Assembly: GCA_032433765.1 (NCBI GenBank)
Contig: JAVIAB010000159.1
Span: 55,966,333-56,030,332, forward strand
DNA: 64,000 nt
Origin: Megaustenia siamemsis
Taxonomy: Eukaryota > Mollusca > Gastropoda > Stylommatophora > Ariophantidae
Direction of reading: 5' to 3'
Part shown: positions 12,001-23,399 of the stretch, piece after piece
Position numbering within the stretch: the stretch's first letter is position 1
Layout of the letters: each line of letters begins with the position of its first letter
Made by a program: the position numbers and the translations under genes
The notes under the pieces: model-generated
Seen by the model: only the letters and a program-made list of their open reading frames with translations
The model's database searches: none
Told to the model about the DNA's origin: nothing

Positions 12001-15000
12001 AACGCTTGGCACACTGCCACTCAGCCAACTAAAAAATTGGCTATTGTAGTAGTGTCTTCCACGAAAGGCGCTCTCAATGACTATAGCATAGGGTAACGAT
12101 CTCAGACCGGAAATAAATTGTATATTTGTACTTTCCTATTAATGCAAGTATCTCCCAGTAGGGCTGAATACTTGTGTTGTAGACAAACATTTTAGGACGA
12201 AACAGCACGAATAGTAGTTTCCAGTGGTTATATACTGGTAACAAATAATAATACATAAATATTATTATATGGGGAACTTCCGAGGCGATAATAGGGAATA
12301 ATAGAACAAATAAGTATGTGTTAGCACTCGGAAAAATTAACAGACAAACAACAACAGAAAAAAACGAAGAACAATATATGGTCCGAAGTGGGATCGAACC
12401 CGTACTCACTGGCACCGCGCCTTGCCACGAGAGGCCGAACGCTTGGCACACTGCCACTCAGCCAACTAAAAAATTGGCTATTGTAGTAGTGTCTTCCACG
12501 AAAGGCGCTCTCAATGACTATAGCATAGGGTAACGATCTCAGACCGGAAATAAATTGTATATTTGTACTTTCCTATTAATGCAAGTATCTCCCAGTAGGG
12601 CTGAATACTTGTGTTGTAGACAAACATTTATAGGACGAAACAGCACGAATAGTAGTTTCCAGTGGTTATATACTGGTAACAAATAATAATACATAAATAT
12701 TATTATATGGGGAACTTCCGAGGCGATAATAGGGAATAATAGAACAAATAAGTATGTGTTAGCACTCGGAAAAATTAACAGACAAACAACAACAGAAAAA
12801 AACGAAGAACAATATATGGTCCGAAGTGGGATCGAACCCGTACTCACTGGCACCGCGCCTTGCCACGAGAGGCCGAACGCTTGGCACACTGCCACTCAGC
12901 CAACTAAAAAATTGGCTATTGTAGTAGTGTCTTCCACGAAAGGCGCTCTCAATGACTATAGCATAGGGTAACGATCTCAGACCGGAAATAAATTGTATAT
13001 TTGTACTTTCCTATTAATGCAAGTATCTCCCAGTAGGGCTGAATACTTGTGTTGTAGACAAACATTTATAGGACGAAACAGCACGAATAGTAGTTTCCAG
13101 TGGTTATATACTGGTAACAAATAATAATACATAAATATTATTATATGGGGAACTTCCGAGGCGATAATAGGGAATAATAGAACAAATAAGTATGTGTTAG
13201 CACTCGGAAAAATTAACAGACAAACAACAACAGAAAAAAACGAAGAACAATATATGGTCCGAAGTGGGATCGAACCCGTACTCACTGGCACCGCGCCTTG
13301 CCACGAGAGGCCGAACGCTTGGCACACTGCCACTCAGCCAACTAAAAAATTGGCTATTGTAGTAGTGTCTTCCACGAAAGGCGCTCTCAATGACTATAGC
13401 ATAGGGTAACGATCTCAGACCGGAAATAAATTGTATATTTGTACTTTCCTATTAATGCAAGTATCTCCCAGTAGGGCTGAATACTTGTGTTGTAGACAAA
13501 CATTTATAGGACGAAACAGCACGAATAGTAGTTTCCAGTGGTTATATACTGGTAACAAATAATAATACATAAATATTATTATATGGGGAACTTCCGAGGC
13601 GATAATAGGGAATAATAGAACAAATAAGTATGTGTTAGCACTCGGAAAAATTAACAGACAAACAACAACAGAAAAAAACGAAGAACAATATATGGTCCGA
13701 AGTGGGATCGAACCCGTACTCACTGGCACCGCGCCTTGCCACGAGAGGCCGAACGCTTGGCACACTGCCACTCAGCCAACTAAAAAATTGGCTATTGTAG
13801 TAGTGTCTTCCACGAAAGGCGCTCTCAATGACTATAGCATAGGGTAACGATCTCAGACCGGAAATAAATTGTATATTTGTACTTTCCTATTAATGCAAGT
13901 ATCTCCCAGTAGGGCTGAATACTTGTGTTGTAGACAAACATTTATAGGACGAAACAGCACGAATAGTAGTTTCCAGTGGTTATATACTGGTAACAAATAA
14001 TAATACATAAATATTATTATATGGGGAACTTCCGAGGCGATAATAGGGAATAATAGAACAAATAAGTATGTGTTAGCACTCGGAAAAATTAACAGACAAA
14101 CAACAACAGAAAAAAACGAAGAACAATATATGGTCCGAAGTGGGATCGAACCCGTACTCACTGGCACCGCGCCTTGCCACGAGAGGCCGAACGCTTGGCA
14201 CACTGCCACTCAGCCAACTAAAAAATTGGCTATTGTAGTAGTGTCTTCCACGAAAGGCGCTCTCAATGACTATAGCATAGGGTAACGATCTCAGACCGGA
14301 AATAAATTGTATATTTGTACTTTCCTATTAATGCAAGTATCTCCCAGTAGGGCTGAATACTTGTGTTGTAGACAAACATTTATAGGACGAAACAGCACGA
14401 ATAGTAGTTTCCAGTGGTTATATACTGGTAACAAATAATAATACATAAATATTATTATATGGGGAACTTCCGAGGCGATAATAGGGAATAATAGAACAAA
14501 TAAGTATGTGTTAGCACTCGGAAAAATTAACAGACAAACAACAACAGAAAAAAACGAAGAACAATATATGGTCCGAAGTGGGATCGAACCCGTACTCACT
14601 GGCACCGCGCCTTGCCACGAGAGGCCGAACGCTTGGCACACTGCCACTCAGCCAACTAAAAAATTGGCTATTGTAGTAGTGTCTTCCACGAAAGGCGCTC
14701 TCAATGACTATAGCATAGGGTAACGATCTCAGACCGGAAATAAATTGTATATTTGTACTTTCCTATTAATGCAAGTATCTCCCAGTAGGGCTGAATACTT
14801 GTGTTGTAGACAAACATTTATAGGACGAAACAGCACGAATAGTAGTTTCCAGTGGTTATATACTGGTAACAAATAATAATACATAAATATTATTATATGG
14901 GGAACTTCCGAGGCGATAATAGGGAATAATAGAACAAATAAGTATGTGTTAGCACTCGGAAAAATTAACAGACAAACAACAACAGAAAAAAACGAAGAAC

Positions 15001-16010
15001 AATATATGGTCCGAAGTGGGATCGAACCCGTACTCACTGGCACCGCGCCTTGCCACGAGAGGCCGAACGCTTGGCACACTGTCACTCAGCCAACTAAAAA
15101 ATTGGCTATTGTAGTAGTGTCTTCCACGAAAGGCGCTCTCAATGACTATAGCATAGGGTAACGATCTCAGACCGGAAATAAATTGTATATTTGTACTTTC
15201 CTATTAATGCAAGTATCTCCCAGTAGGGCTGAATACTTGTGTTGTAGACAAACATTTATAGGACGAAACAGCACGAATAGTAGTTTCCAGTGGTTATATA
15301 CTGGTAACAAATAATAATACATAAATATTATTATATGGGGAACTTCCGAGGCGATAATAGGGAATAATAGAACAAATAAGTATGTGTTAGCACTCGGAAA
15401 AATTAACAGACAAACAACAACAGAAAAAAACGAAGAACAATATATGGTCCGAAGTGGGATCGAACCCGTACTCACTGGCACCGCGCCTTGCCACGAGAGG
15501 CCGAACGCTTGGCACACTGCCACTCAGCCAACTAAAAAATTGGCTATTGTAGTAGTGTCTTCCACGAAAGGCGCTCTCAATGACTATAGCATAGGGTAAC
15601 GATCTCAGACCGGAAATAAATTGTATATTTGTACTTTCCTATTAATGCAAGTATCTCCCAGTAGGGCTGAATACTTGTGTTGTAGACAAACATGTATAGG
15701 ACGAAACAGCACGAATAGTAGTTTCCAGTGGTTATATACTGGTAACAAATAATAATACATAAATATTATTATATGGGGAACTTCCGAGGCGATAATAGGG
15801 AATAATAGAACAAATAAGTATGTGTTAGCACTCGGAAAAATTAACAGACAAACAACAACAGAAAAAAACGAAGAACAATATATGGTCCGAAGTGGGATCG
15901 AACCCGTACTCACTGGCACCGCGCCTTGCCACGAGAGGCCGAACGCTTGGCACACTGCCACTCAGCCAACTAAAAAATTGGCTATTGTAGTAGTGTCTTC
16001 CACGAAAGGC
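3042..16010. repeat. 438-bp tandem array, about 30 direct monomers
   Basis: The first full cycle, beginning 'ctggtaacaaataataatac', is repeated about 29.6 times with a period of 438 bp, or 437 where one A is lost in 'catttatagg'. Copies are almost identical; the visible variants are the recurrent 1-bp deletion and a few point changes confined to the last two or three monomers. Each monomer carries a tRNA-like segment on its minus strand. Long open frames of 71 and 118 codons recur on both strands only because the monomer repeats; none resembles a known protein. The array begins at the 13-bp repeat and ends at an inverted junction at 16011-16022. Confidence 0.95.
3186..3275 (-). ncRNA. tRNA-like, Pol III-promoter-like segment of the 438-bp monomer (first of about 32)
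   Basis: On the minus strand the segment reads as a tRNA-derived head: an A-box-like 'tggctgagtgg' (complement of 3261-3271), a GGC/GCC D-arm, and a B-box-like 'gggttcgatccc' (complement of 3197-3208). The spacing between the boxes, about 50 bp, is long, like a class II tRNA with an extra arm. The T-stem is imperfect and no normal cloverleaf can be drawn, so this is a SINE-like tRNA relic and not a working tRNA gene. The same segment is present in every monomer, and on the plus strand at about 16309-16397 and 16747-16835. Whether it is transcribed cannot be seen. Confidence 0.6.
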
Positions 16011-16022
16011 ACTATTTATTAT
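16011..16022. other. Inversion junction of the array
   Basis: The direct array stops after 'ccacgaaaggc' at 16010. Twelve AT-rich bases follow, and from 16023 the sequence is the reverse complement of the monomer, starting at the complement of 15811-15817. The arms can pair around a 205-base loop (15818-16022) that holds one tRNA-like head. Confidence 0.85.
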
Positions 16023-16916
16023 TTATTTGTTCTATTATTCCCTATTATCGCCTCGGAAGTTCCCCATATAATAATATTTATGTATTATTATTTGTTACCA
16101 GTATATAACCACTGGAAACTACTATTCGTGCTGTTTCGTCCTATAAATGTTTGTCTACAACACAAGTATTCAGCCCTACTGGGAGATACTTGCATTAATA
16201 GGAAAGTACAAATATACAATTTATTTCCGGTCTGAGATCGTTACCCTATGCTATAGTCATTGAGAGCGCCTTTCGTGGAAGACACAACTACAATAGCCAA
16301 TTTTTTAGTTGGCTGAGTGGCAGTGTGCCAAGCGTTCGGCCTCTCGTGGCAAGGCGCGGTGCCAGTGAGTACGGGTTCGATCCCACTTCGGACCATATAT
16401 TGTTCTTCGTTTTTTTCTGTTGTTGTTTGTCTGTTAATTTTTCCGAGTGCTAACACATACTTATTTGTTCTATTATTCCCTATTATCGCCTCGGAAGTTC
16501 CCCATATAATAATATTTATGTATTATTATTTGTTACCAGTATATAACCACTGGGAACTACTATTCGTGCTGTTTCGTCCTATAAATGTTTGTCTACAACA
16601 CAAGTATTCAGCCCTACTGGGAGATACTTGCATTAATAGGAAAGTACAAATATACAATTTATTTCCGGTCTGAGATCGTTACCCTATGCTATAGTCATTG
16701 AGAGCGCCTTTCGTGGAAGACACTACTACAATAGCCAATTTTTTAGTTGGCTGAGTGGCAGTGTGCCAAGCGTTCGGCCTCTCGTGGCAAGGCGCGGTGC
16801 CAGTGAGTACGGGTTCGATCCCACTTCGGACCATATATTGTTCTTCGTTTTTTTCTGTTGTTGTTTGTCTGTTAATTTTTCCGAGTGCTAACACATACTT
16901 ATTTGTTCTATTGTCA
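16023..16916. repeat. Inverted end of the 438-bp array, about two monomers
   Basis: Two monomers in reverse orientation to the main array. They carry private point changes, for example 'gacacaactac' near 16280 and 'ctgggaacta' near 16551, that are not seen in the direct copies. The sequence ends abruptly at 'ttctatt', next to the right copy of the flanking direct repeat. Confidence 0.9.
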
Positions 16917-16923
16917 TTGGCTG
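16911..16923. repeat. Right copy of the 13-bp direct repeat flanking the satellite array
   Basis: Exact match of 'ttgtcattggctg' at 3032-3044, after which unique sequence resumes. Supports insertion of the array, or of its founder element, by a mechanism that duplicates the target. Confidence 0.7.
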
Positions 16924-17056
16924 CCCTGTCCATCTTTTGATGTTACTCGTCCATGCTAGACATGGCATACCATTTACCGCTTTAACATTTTATTTTCCTT
17001 ATCAAAATCGCTATTAGTAACATGTTCTGTCTTCTATCAAGCCCCACATAAGCTAA

Positions 17057-17406
17057 TGTATCTTCTTTGGTAAGGGTAAAGTACGAGACTTGAACCGGCG
17101 TCTTAGCACACGAGTTTCCGCGGATGTGCTCGCCGCCTATCCAGAAATGTTCGGAGATTTCTGGATAATGTCGCTTCAAGCATCGAAATTCAATACGAGG
17201 CGACATTCCTCACCTTCCCAGGAGAACACTCTGGTACCCATTTCTGCCAACGGCTGTGTCGACCGTGGGGGTATTTTTTTTCCAGTACAATTCACATTGC
17301 TCCCAGTGGGAATCGAACACGGGTTGTCCGAACGTCGGTAGTCCAGTCGGGAGGTTTTCCCAACTCGGCTACCAGGCCCCCTTATCATCTTCTTGTATCT
17401 TCTTTG
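17057..17406 (-). mobile_element. SINE A, full-length tRNA-derived, with 13-bp TSD
   Basis: Minus-strand element of about 324 bp (17070-17393). From its 5' end (right side) it has a tRNA-like head with an A-box-like 'tggtagccgagttgg' and a B-box-like 'gtgttcgattccc' (near 17310), a tRNA-unrelated body with the 'aatgggtacca' core near 17235, and a 3' end ending in 'tactttaccctta'. It is flanked by the direct repeat 'tgtatcttctttg' at 17057-17069 and 17394-17406, a clear target-site duplication. The intact TSD indicates a fairly recent insertion. Confidence 0.85.
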
Positions 17407-17449
17407 ATTTATGTTTAGTATTACTTTTATTTTCAGTTGTATTAAGACT

Positions 17450-17695
17450 TTATTGTTTTCTTGCTTTCCAATCCATCTTTTCTTTTATTATTATTTCCAA
17501 GATGGTGTCAACGATCCATTTTTGTTTCTTCTTTCCTTTATTGGATAAGATTTCGCAAGTTTCTTGTATGCTTTTCTTTAAGCATTGCCATTTGTTTGTA
17601 ACTTTTTCATCTGGATTGTCTTTACTGTACGGCTCAAACCTTTCTTCTGTGAGCTTCTGATATGTGTTCTTTACTTGTATAAATATCTGTAACAT
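17450..17695 (-). mobile_element. Probable LINE fragment (linker region between endonuclease and RT)
   Basis: An open minus-strand stretch of about 80 codons, rich in Lys, Glu and Trp. It has the pattern Lys-Trp-Gln-x-Leu-Lys-Lys-Ser-Ile followed about 20 residues later by a Lys-rich stretch and Trp-Ile-Val-Asp. This resembles the region between the endonuclease and RT of RTE-like LINE proteins. It lies on the 3' side of the RT piece at 18551-18760 on the same strand, so the two are not in normal element order; either the element is rearranged or these are separate insertions. The family call is an inference. Confidence 0.4.
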
Positions 17696-17879
17696 TATTG
17701 TAATTTAAAGCTGCTATTATTAATGTTATTGTTGATGAATTATATTTTTTTCCTCTTTAGTTTGACTTACATTTTAATCATTAAATGATTGTGAACTGTG
17801 ATAACATATCTGCTACTGGATAGGTGTTGGCTTTCTTGACGCTATTACGCAATCCATCTGTTTGTATTACCATGCTTGC

Positions 17880-18550
17880 TCCGTACGTTGTTAGCATCTC
17901 TCATAGTTTTTCTCTGTTAGATGGCTTACTCCACTTGTTGGTAGTATCTCTCATAGTTGTTATCTGTTTGATGGCTTACTCCATATGGTGTTAGCATCTC
18001 TCATAGTTGTTCTCTGTTAGATGGCTTACTCCATATGGTGTTAGTATCTCTCATGGTTATTCTCTGTTAGATGGCTTACTCCATATGGTGTTAGCATCTC
18101 TCATAGTTGTTCTCTGTTAGATGGCTTACTCCATATGTTGTTAGCATCTCTCATAGTTGTTCTCTGTTAGATGGCTTACTCCATATGTTGTTAGTATCTC
18201 TCATAGCTGTTCTCTTCTAGATGGCTTACTCCATATGGTGTTAGTATATCTCATAGTTGTTCTCTGTTAGATGGCTTACTCCACTTGTTGGTAGTATCTC
18301 TCATAGTTGTTCTCTGTTAGATGGCTTACTCCACTTGTTGGTAGTATCTCTCATAGTTGTTCTCTGTTAGATGGCTTACTCTACTTGTTGGTAGTATCTC
18401 TCATAGTTGTTCTCTGTTAGATGGCTTACTCCACTTGTTGGTAGTATCTCTCATAGTTGGTCTCTGTTAGATGGCTTACTCCACTTGTTGGTAGTATCTC
18501 TCATAGTTGTTCACTGTTTGATGGCTTACTCCATATGTTGTTAGTATCTT
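17880..18550. repeat. 50-bp minisatellite, about 13 copies
   Basis: The block 'atggcttact' recurs every 50 bp exactly, from 17921 to 18521. Units vary between 'ccatatggtg', 'ccatatgttg' and 'ccacttgttg', and between 'tagtatctc' and 'tagcatctc'. On the minus strand the sequences on either side look like reverse transcriptase coding sequence, so the unit may be an expanded RT segment. Confidence 0.9.
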
Positions 18551-18760
18551 CCACGATGTTCTCTTTTTACTCGGTCGAATGTTTTTGCCTGGTCAATGAA
18601 GCTATATTCACATTTTAATTGTGTTCTGTCGTCTTTTCTGCTACTAGATTTATTGTGAATAGAGCTTTACTACATCCTGTTTTTTTTCGGAGCCTCATTT
18701 GAGAATCACTTAACTGTAGTTCTATTAATAGTCACAACCTTTTCTTCCATAATCGTGGTG
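18551..18760 (-). mobile_element. LINE reverse transcriptase fragment, minus strand
   Basis: The complement of about 18565-18610 encodes Ser-Phe-Ile-Asp-Gln-Ala-Lys-Thr-Phe-Asp-Arg-Val-Lys-Arg. This matches the RT block that contains the first catalytic Asp region (Phe-Ile-Asp-x-x-Lys-Ala-Phe-Asp) in RTE-like elements. Upstream residues resemble the Gly-Phe-Arg-Lys-Gly-Arg block but need a frame change, so the fragment is degenerate. The 50-bp minisatellite begins immediately downstream. Confidence 0.6.
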
Positions 18761-19029
18761 TATAATTCCTACATGGATGAGAAGAGATATGCCTCTATAT
18801 TAAGTGCAGTTTCTCTTGCTAGCTTTATTTTTTTCAATAATGATATGATGATTGCATGTTTCCTGCCTTTTGTGGCTTTTTGTTGATGCCACGCTACGTT
18901 AAACATTCTGTTCTGCCATGTAACTTATGTTTCTCCAGCTGCTACTTTTACTTCTATTGGTTTTCCCCTTTCATGATGTTGAGTTAATTATCTGCGCGTG
19001 ATTTTTGTTATGATATTAGTAGTTGTAAT

Positions 19030-19400
19030 CACTGGAGTATGTTGAAATGCGGTTTTACAGAAGAATGTTGAGAATACCATGGACAGCTTAGAAGAGTAAT
19101 GACATGTTCTTAAAGAGGCCAAAGCAAAGAGAGAGTTAATTTCAAATATTAGGAAGAAACCATCATCATTTTTTGGCCATGTAATGAGAAGAGAACAACT
19201 GGAATATATTGTAACAACTGGAAAATTGAGTGACGAAGAGATAGAGGGAAGCAACGAGAAAAAAAAATAACAGACAGCTTAAGAGAATGGCTTGGTAGAA
19301 GGTCAAAACAGAAATGATAAATAACTGTCGAGATCGAAAGTTGTGGAGAGACATGATCACCCACCAATAGGCCCGGTACTTGATGATGATGATGATTAGT
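19030..19400 (+). mobile_element. LINE 3' fragment, plus strand, (GAT)n tail
   Basis: Plus-strand reading shows Phe-Phe-Gly-His-Val-Met-Arg-Arg-Glu-Gln-Leu-Glu-Tyr (about 19170-19210) and then a decayed C-terminal tail with 'ttgtggagagacatgatc', ending in a GAT/ATG repeat at 19381-19396. This is the usual 3' end of RTE-like or related LINE proteins. It contains stops and frame breaks, and is probably the same family as the minus-strand fragment at 2565-2925. Confidence 0.6.
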
Positions 19401-20091
19401 AGTTGGTTTCATGTTTAATATGTCTTCAAAATAGTATTTCCATCTCTGTTGCATATGTTTGGTATTTAATGTTGACTGTCCGTCTTTGCCATGTGTGAAT
19501 ACGATAGGATTGTGGTTATTATAGTATTGTTATTTTATCTTGAGAATGTTTGATCGATTCATAATAAACAAACACGTAGCAGAATGTATATTTGAGGAAC
19601 ATTGCACTCTTCACTGTCTGAAAGAATATGTGCCTCTATCTGTCAGATCGCATACTTCTTCTGTTATTTGTTCACTTATTCTTTCATCTAAACATCTATC
19701 CTCATACACCCGACGAGGTCAGTGAACTGTCGGGAGCGCTACTTAATTGTCTGGAGGCTACTCATTTTGTCAAGACCCGTGGCACTCTAAGGATACTTCA
19801 TTTAGCAGCAGCTCAGCGCTGCTCGTGCAGACACTGTTGACTCATGTGTTTTGTGGACGTAGTGGTGCGTCCTCCCTATGACATACGTCATATGTCCTCT
19901 AACATGGTGAGTTGATGTTTGGTGCTCCAGCAGGAGGCTCCCTTCTCTCACCGCAGTTTGTGGACCCAGTTCAGTGACTAGATCCATGCAGGTTCCGGAA
20001 ATTTGGCATTGTGGGAAATACTTTAAGTTCTTGTTTATTTCTAAAGTATTGAGAATTATATATTCTAAAAGTTTTGACATAGCGACAAGGT

Positions 20092-20096
<5 letters not shown>
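19401..20096. other. No recognisable feature
   Basis: Short open frames only. No protein similarity, RNA fold or tandem repeat was recognised. Confidence 0.4.

Positions 20097-20123
<27 letters not shown>
20097..20123. repeat. Poly(T) run of 27
   Basis: Uninterrupted T run. It could be the poly(A) tail of a minus-strand retroposed sequence, but I did not recognise a gene or element on its right side. Confidence 0.85.
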
Positions 20124-21639
20124 GTTAACTTAAATTCTCTTGTACGCCATGACAATCATCAGTACCATCTACAACATAGTATATCGTCTCCTGGTCGTTG
20201 ATAGCTTAGTCAATGTACATTTAAAATATTCTACGTAACCAGCTACCTCATGAGGCAAGTACGTGGCGTATATTATGTATCCATGACATCTTTTATTTTG
20301 ATAACCGAGCGTTTACTGCACATTGTAAACTTGCCGTCCCCTTCCCATGACATTACCAGTCAATGATATCACATAATATCAATATCACTCAACTTTACTA
20401 TTAACAATCAATTCAACACAATCATTCTGCTTGTAGATACTTTTCTTTAATTTTCATGGAACAACTACGTGGAAACTAATGATATATTTAAACAAACATG
20501 CCGATAGTAATAATAAAACACAACATAACAAACATCGTTTAATTGTTTTTGTACAAGGTTTCGGTTGTGTCAGCTTGGACTTTTAGCGTGTGATAAAGGA
20601 TAGACCAGCATAAAAGAATGATCAGGCTGATGGAAATCTTTCTCGTGTGTTTTGTCTTAGCAAGGTCATCTGAAAGTTCGACAAAAAGGTAATCATCAGC
20701 ATAGAACGAGCCCCAGTGATATACACAACTGTTTGTGCTTTTGTGAGCGTAAATTATGGACGACACCAACACAATACTAAAGATCAATTATTGTAACAAA
20801 GATGTGCATTGTTGAGGAAATTTGTGCAAACTAAATGGAGCTAAGAAATGAAGTAAAGAAATAGTATCTTGCAAAATTAAGAGAGATGACAGAGTAACAA
20901 AGATATGGTCTGAAAAATATGTACTGGGCATTACTATCAAAGCAGTCAGTAACTGCTCCATGACTGTTGGCATCTGCGCTGATCAAGACCCAAATCATGT
21001 GTTATATAATAGCGTCCGGCCTAGAATATAAAAACTAATGAAGAAAAGAAAACTGCTACAAAATTGCAACGAATTAATATATTGTGATGTCATGAAAGTC
21101 ATAGTCTCACTTTAAGCTACATGTAAGAAGCAACACATTGTAACACGGACAATGCTGAACAGGACAAAGTAAAGCCTAGCAGTCGTATAACAATGATCTG
21201 GGACATATCTGTGAGCAAAATAAAATGTACAGCGGGAGATCAGCCCTAAAGTATGGTATTGAAGGTTCGGCTAAAGCAAGAAAGCTGAACTTTCTAAATG
21301 TCAACAGATGGTAAAGCCATACAACGGACGTCATCAATGTCTCCACGCTATTATATACGTTTGTATTACTACACAGACACCAATTACTGATCTGGAATAA
21401 CACATACATTCCACACAAACAAATAAAGATGAATGAGACAGCAGAATGCAGGGAAATTAAAAGATGATTAACAAACTACCCCATGCAACAAATGGAACAT
21501 TATTTTAAAAGGGTAAACTAAAGTGGAGCACTTTTGTTAAATCAAAAACAGCTGTGCAGGAAAATGGCATAAATAACCACAATAAATACACACACGCACA
21601 ACATGTGACAACATTAAAACTAATAATCCATACAATCAA
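20124..21639. other. No recognisable feature
   Basis: AT-rich sequence with only short open frames. An 82-codon minus-strand frame at 20539-20787 contains a Tyr-Ala-Asp-Asp string and one hydrophobic stretch, but no surrounding RT blocks, so it is not called a gene. Confidence 0.4.
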
Positions 21640-21805
21640 TTTAATGGGTACTGGATTTTTTTCTTGGAAAGTCAAGCGGAACGAGCGTAATACCGACCAC
21701 ATTACATCAAAAATCAAGTGCCGATGGTCTGTCAAATGTATGGTCACTAACACCATATTCCCTATACGCCACTTGGCATGACGGGAGTACTTTACTACTT
21801 TACAA
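21640..21805 (+). mobile_element. SINE B, 3' half
   Basis: Begins at the 'aatgggtactgg' core and continues through 'cgtaataccgaccacatta' and 'ccctatacgccacttgg' to the TACTTTAC tail. The tRNA head is absent. In blocks 2 and 3 only the part from 'tatggtcactaacacc' onward remains, and the sequence to its left is replaced by a receptor exon. Confidence 0.75.
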
Positions 21806-22689
21806 ACAATCAAAGTAAAGAAAACATCACATTTCTTGAGTAAAAGAAAGCGTTCCTGATTTTGTGAATAAAAGACATGTTGGACCAAACAAGAACACTA
21901 ACATTAAAACATACAAAGGAAATAAGATCCAAACAGTACCCACATGAAAATAAATATGGATGAACCAACACATAATTAAATAGAAAATGGAAGAGATGGA
22001 ATCCTCATTAGACTAAACAAAAGAGAACATAAAGACTGTGGGAACAACGCAGTATACAAACAATACTAAGGTTGATGTTCTAAAAAATTCGGCTTCATTT
22101 CTCAAGAAAGAGAACATTCTATTATAAAGCGTGGTATGGGTAACTTGTTATCACTTTCATGATTATTTACCTCAACTCAGTTGCTGGAAATATTCCTGCA
22201 ATTATTGAGACTGACAAGTTGGCTAGGGGAGGTTGTAAACTACACAAGCTGACAAAAGTACAGAGATAATTATCAGGAGCAAATACATGAACAAATGGAC
22301 ACACTAAACACAAGGGTTAACAACAATTATGATTACTGCCAGCTCGAACAAAAATGAACAAGTAGCAAAATGTAAACTTGAAACAATACATAACAATTTG
22401 AAGAAACATCTATTCAACACTACACGTATATCAACAGTTTGTGATTGTGACAGTAACACAGACAAAATGGCTGCCATATATTTGCTACAGAAATGCTCAA
22501 TATTTGATGAATAGAGAAAGCTCTTGAGACCATCACCAGTTCCAGACCTGAACACGATATATAGAGATGTCGGTAGCACTCAGCTGTCAAATCGTATCAT
22601 CAAGACTGGTGTCTGAAGGTTTACACAGAAGCCAACAAACAGTAAGATACAAACGTTGTTGTTTGTGCAAGATTTGGATGGTGCTTGTG

Positions 22690-23345
22690 AGAAAGGAGAT
22701 TCAAGTGGATATCAAAATTGAAGAAATAGATCTGGAAACAGTACAGCACTGCATCTATCTTAGACGTACTATAACCAGTGATGTAAAATGTAAAACATAA
22801 ATAAACAAAATAGTATGAATCGCAAAAATTAATTTTAACGGCATGAAAAATATACTAACATCAAAACAAATAACACAAGCGCTAAAACTAAGAAACGTAA
22901 CATGTTATTATCTTCTCATCATTACTGCATAGTGTATACACATGGACATTGGACAGGAAAACAGAACAGAAAATTGAACCTCTGAAATGTGAATATATAG
23001 AACAATAGTTAGAATTAGATGGAAAGAAAAGACAGTAAACGATGGTCTTAAATTAACTAAAATGAAAAGTGAACTACTAAACACAATTCAAACAAGACAA
23101 ATGCAATTTTTGGGGCTATTTTAAAGACACAGCAGCCTAATTAAAGTAATCTTGGAAGGGAAAATAAAAGGTAAAAAAAGCAGAGGCCGATAAAACTGAC
23201 ATGGATGAGAAGCTTCAAATGATGGACAAGTCAGCCTATGACAACCTGAATCATCTAAGCAAAAAACAGTGAGGAGTGGAGCTCCATAGTAGCCACATTT
23301 CTAAATGGAGCCGGCATTCAATGATGAAGATGATGATGATAATGA
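22690..23345 (+). mobile_element. LINE 3' fragment in block 1
   Basis: Degenerate LINE coding sequence: Val-Asp-Ile-Lys-Ile-Glu-Glu-Ile-Asp-Leu-Glu and Cys-Ile-Tyr-Leu-Arg (about 22708-22765), corresponding to the Tyr-Leu-Gly segment after the RT core. A 3' region nearly the same as 250-541 follows, then a GATGAT tail near 23323-23350. Several stops interrupt it. Confidence 0.65.
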
Positions 23346-23399
23346 TAATAAGAAAGGAGAGCAAATTTGAAAAGATCAAGGTGTTATCATCACCAAGTT

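Noticed and set aside
3125..15961. Recurrent 71- and 118-codon open frames on both strands of the 438-bp array
   Set aside because: They repeat only because the monomer repeats, overlap a tRNA-like segment, and have no protein-like conservation or recognised domain.
3036..16916. CRISPR-like regular repeats
   Set aside because: The period is 438 bp with no variable spacers, and the surrounding genes are eukaryotic.
20539..20787. Minus-strand 82-codon frame with Tyr-Ala-Asp-Asp, possible reverse transcriptase
   Set aside because: No other RT blocks around it, and the flanking residues do not fit. The four-residue match can be chance.
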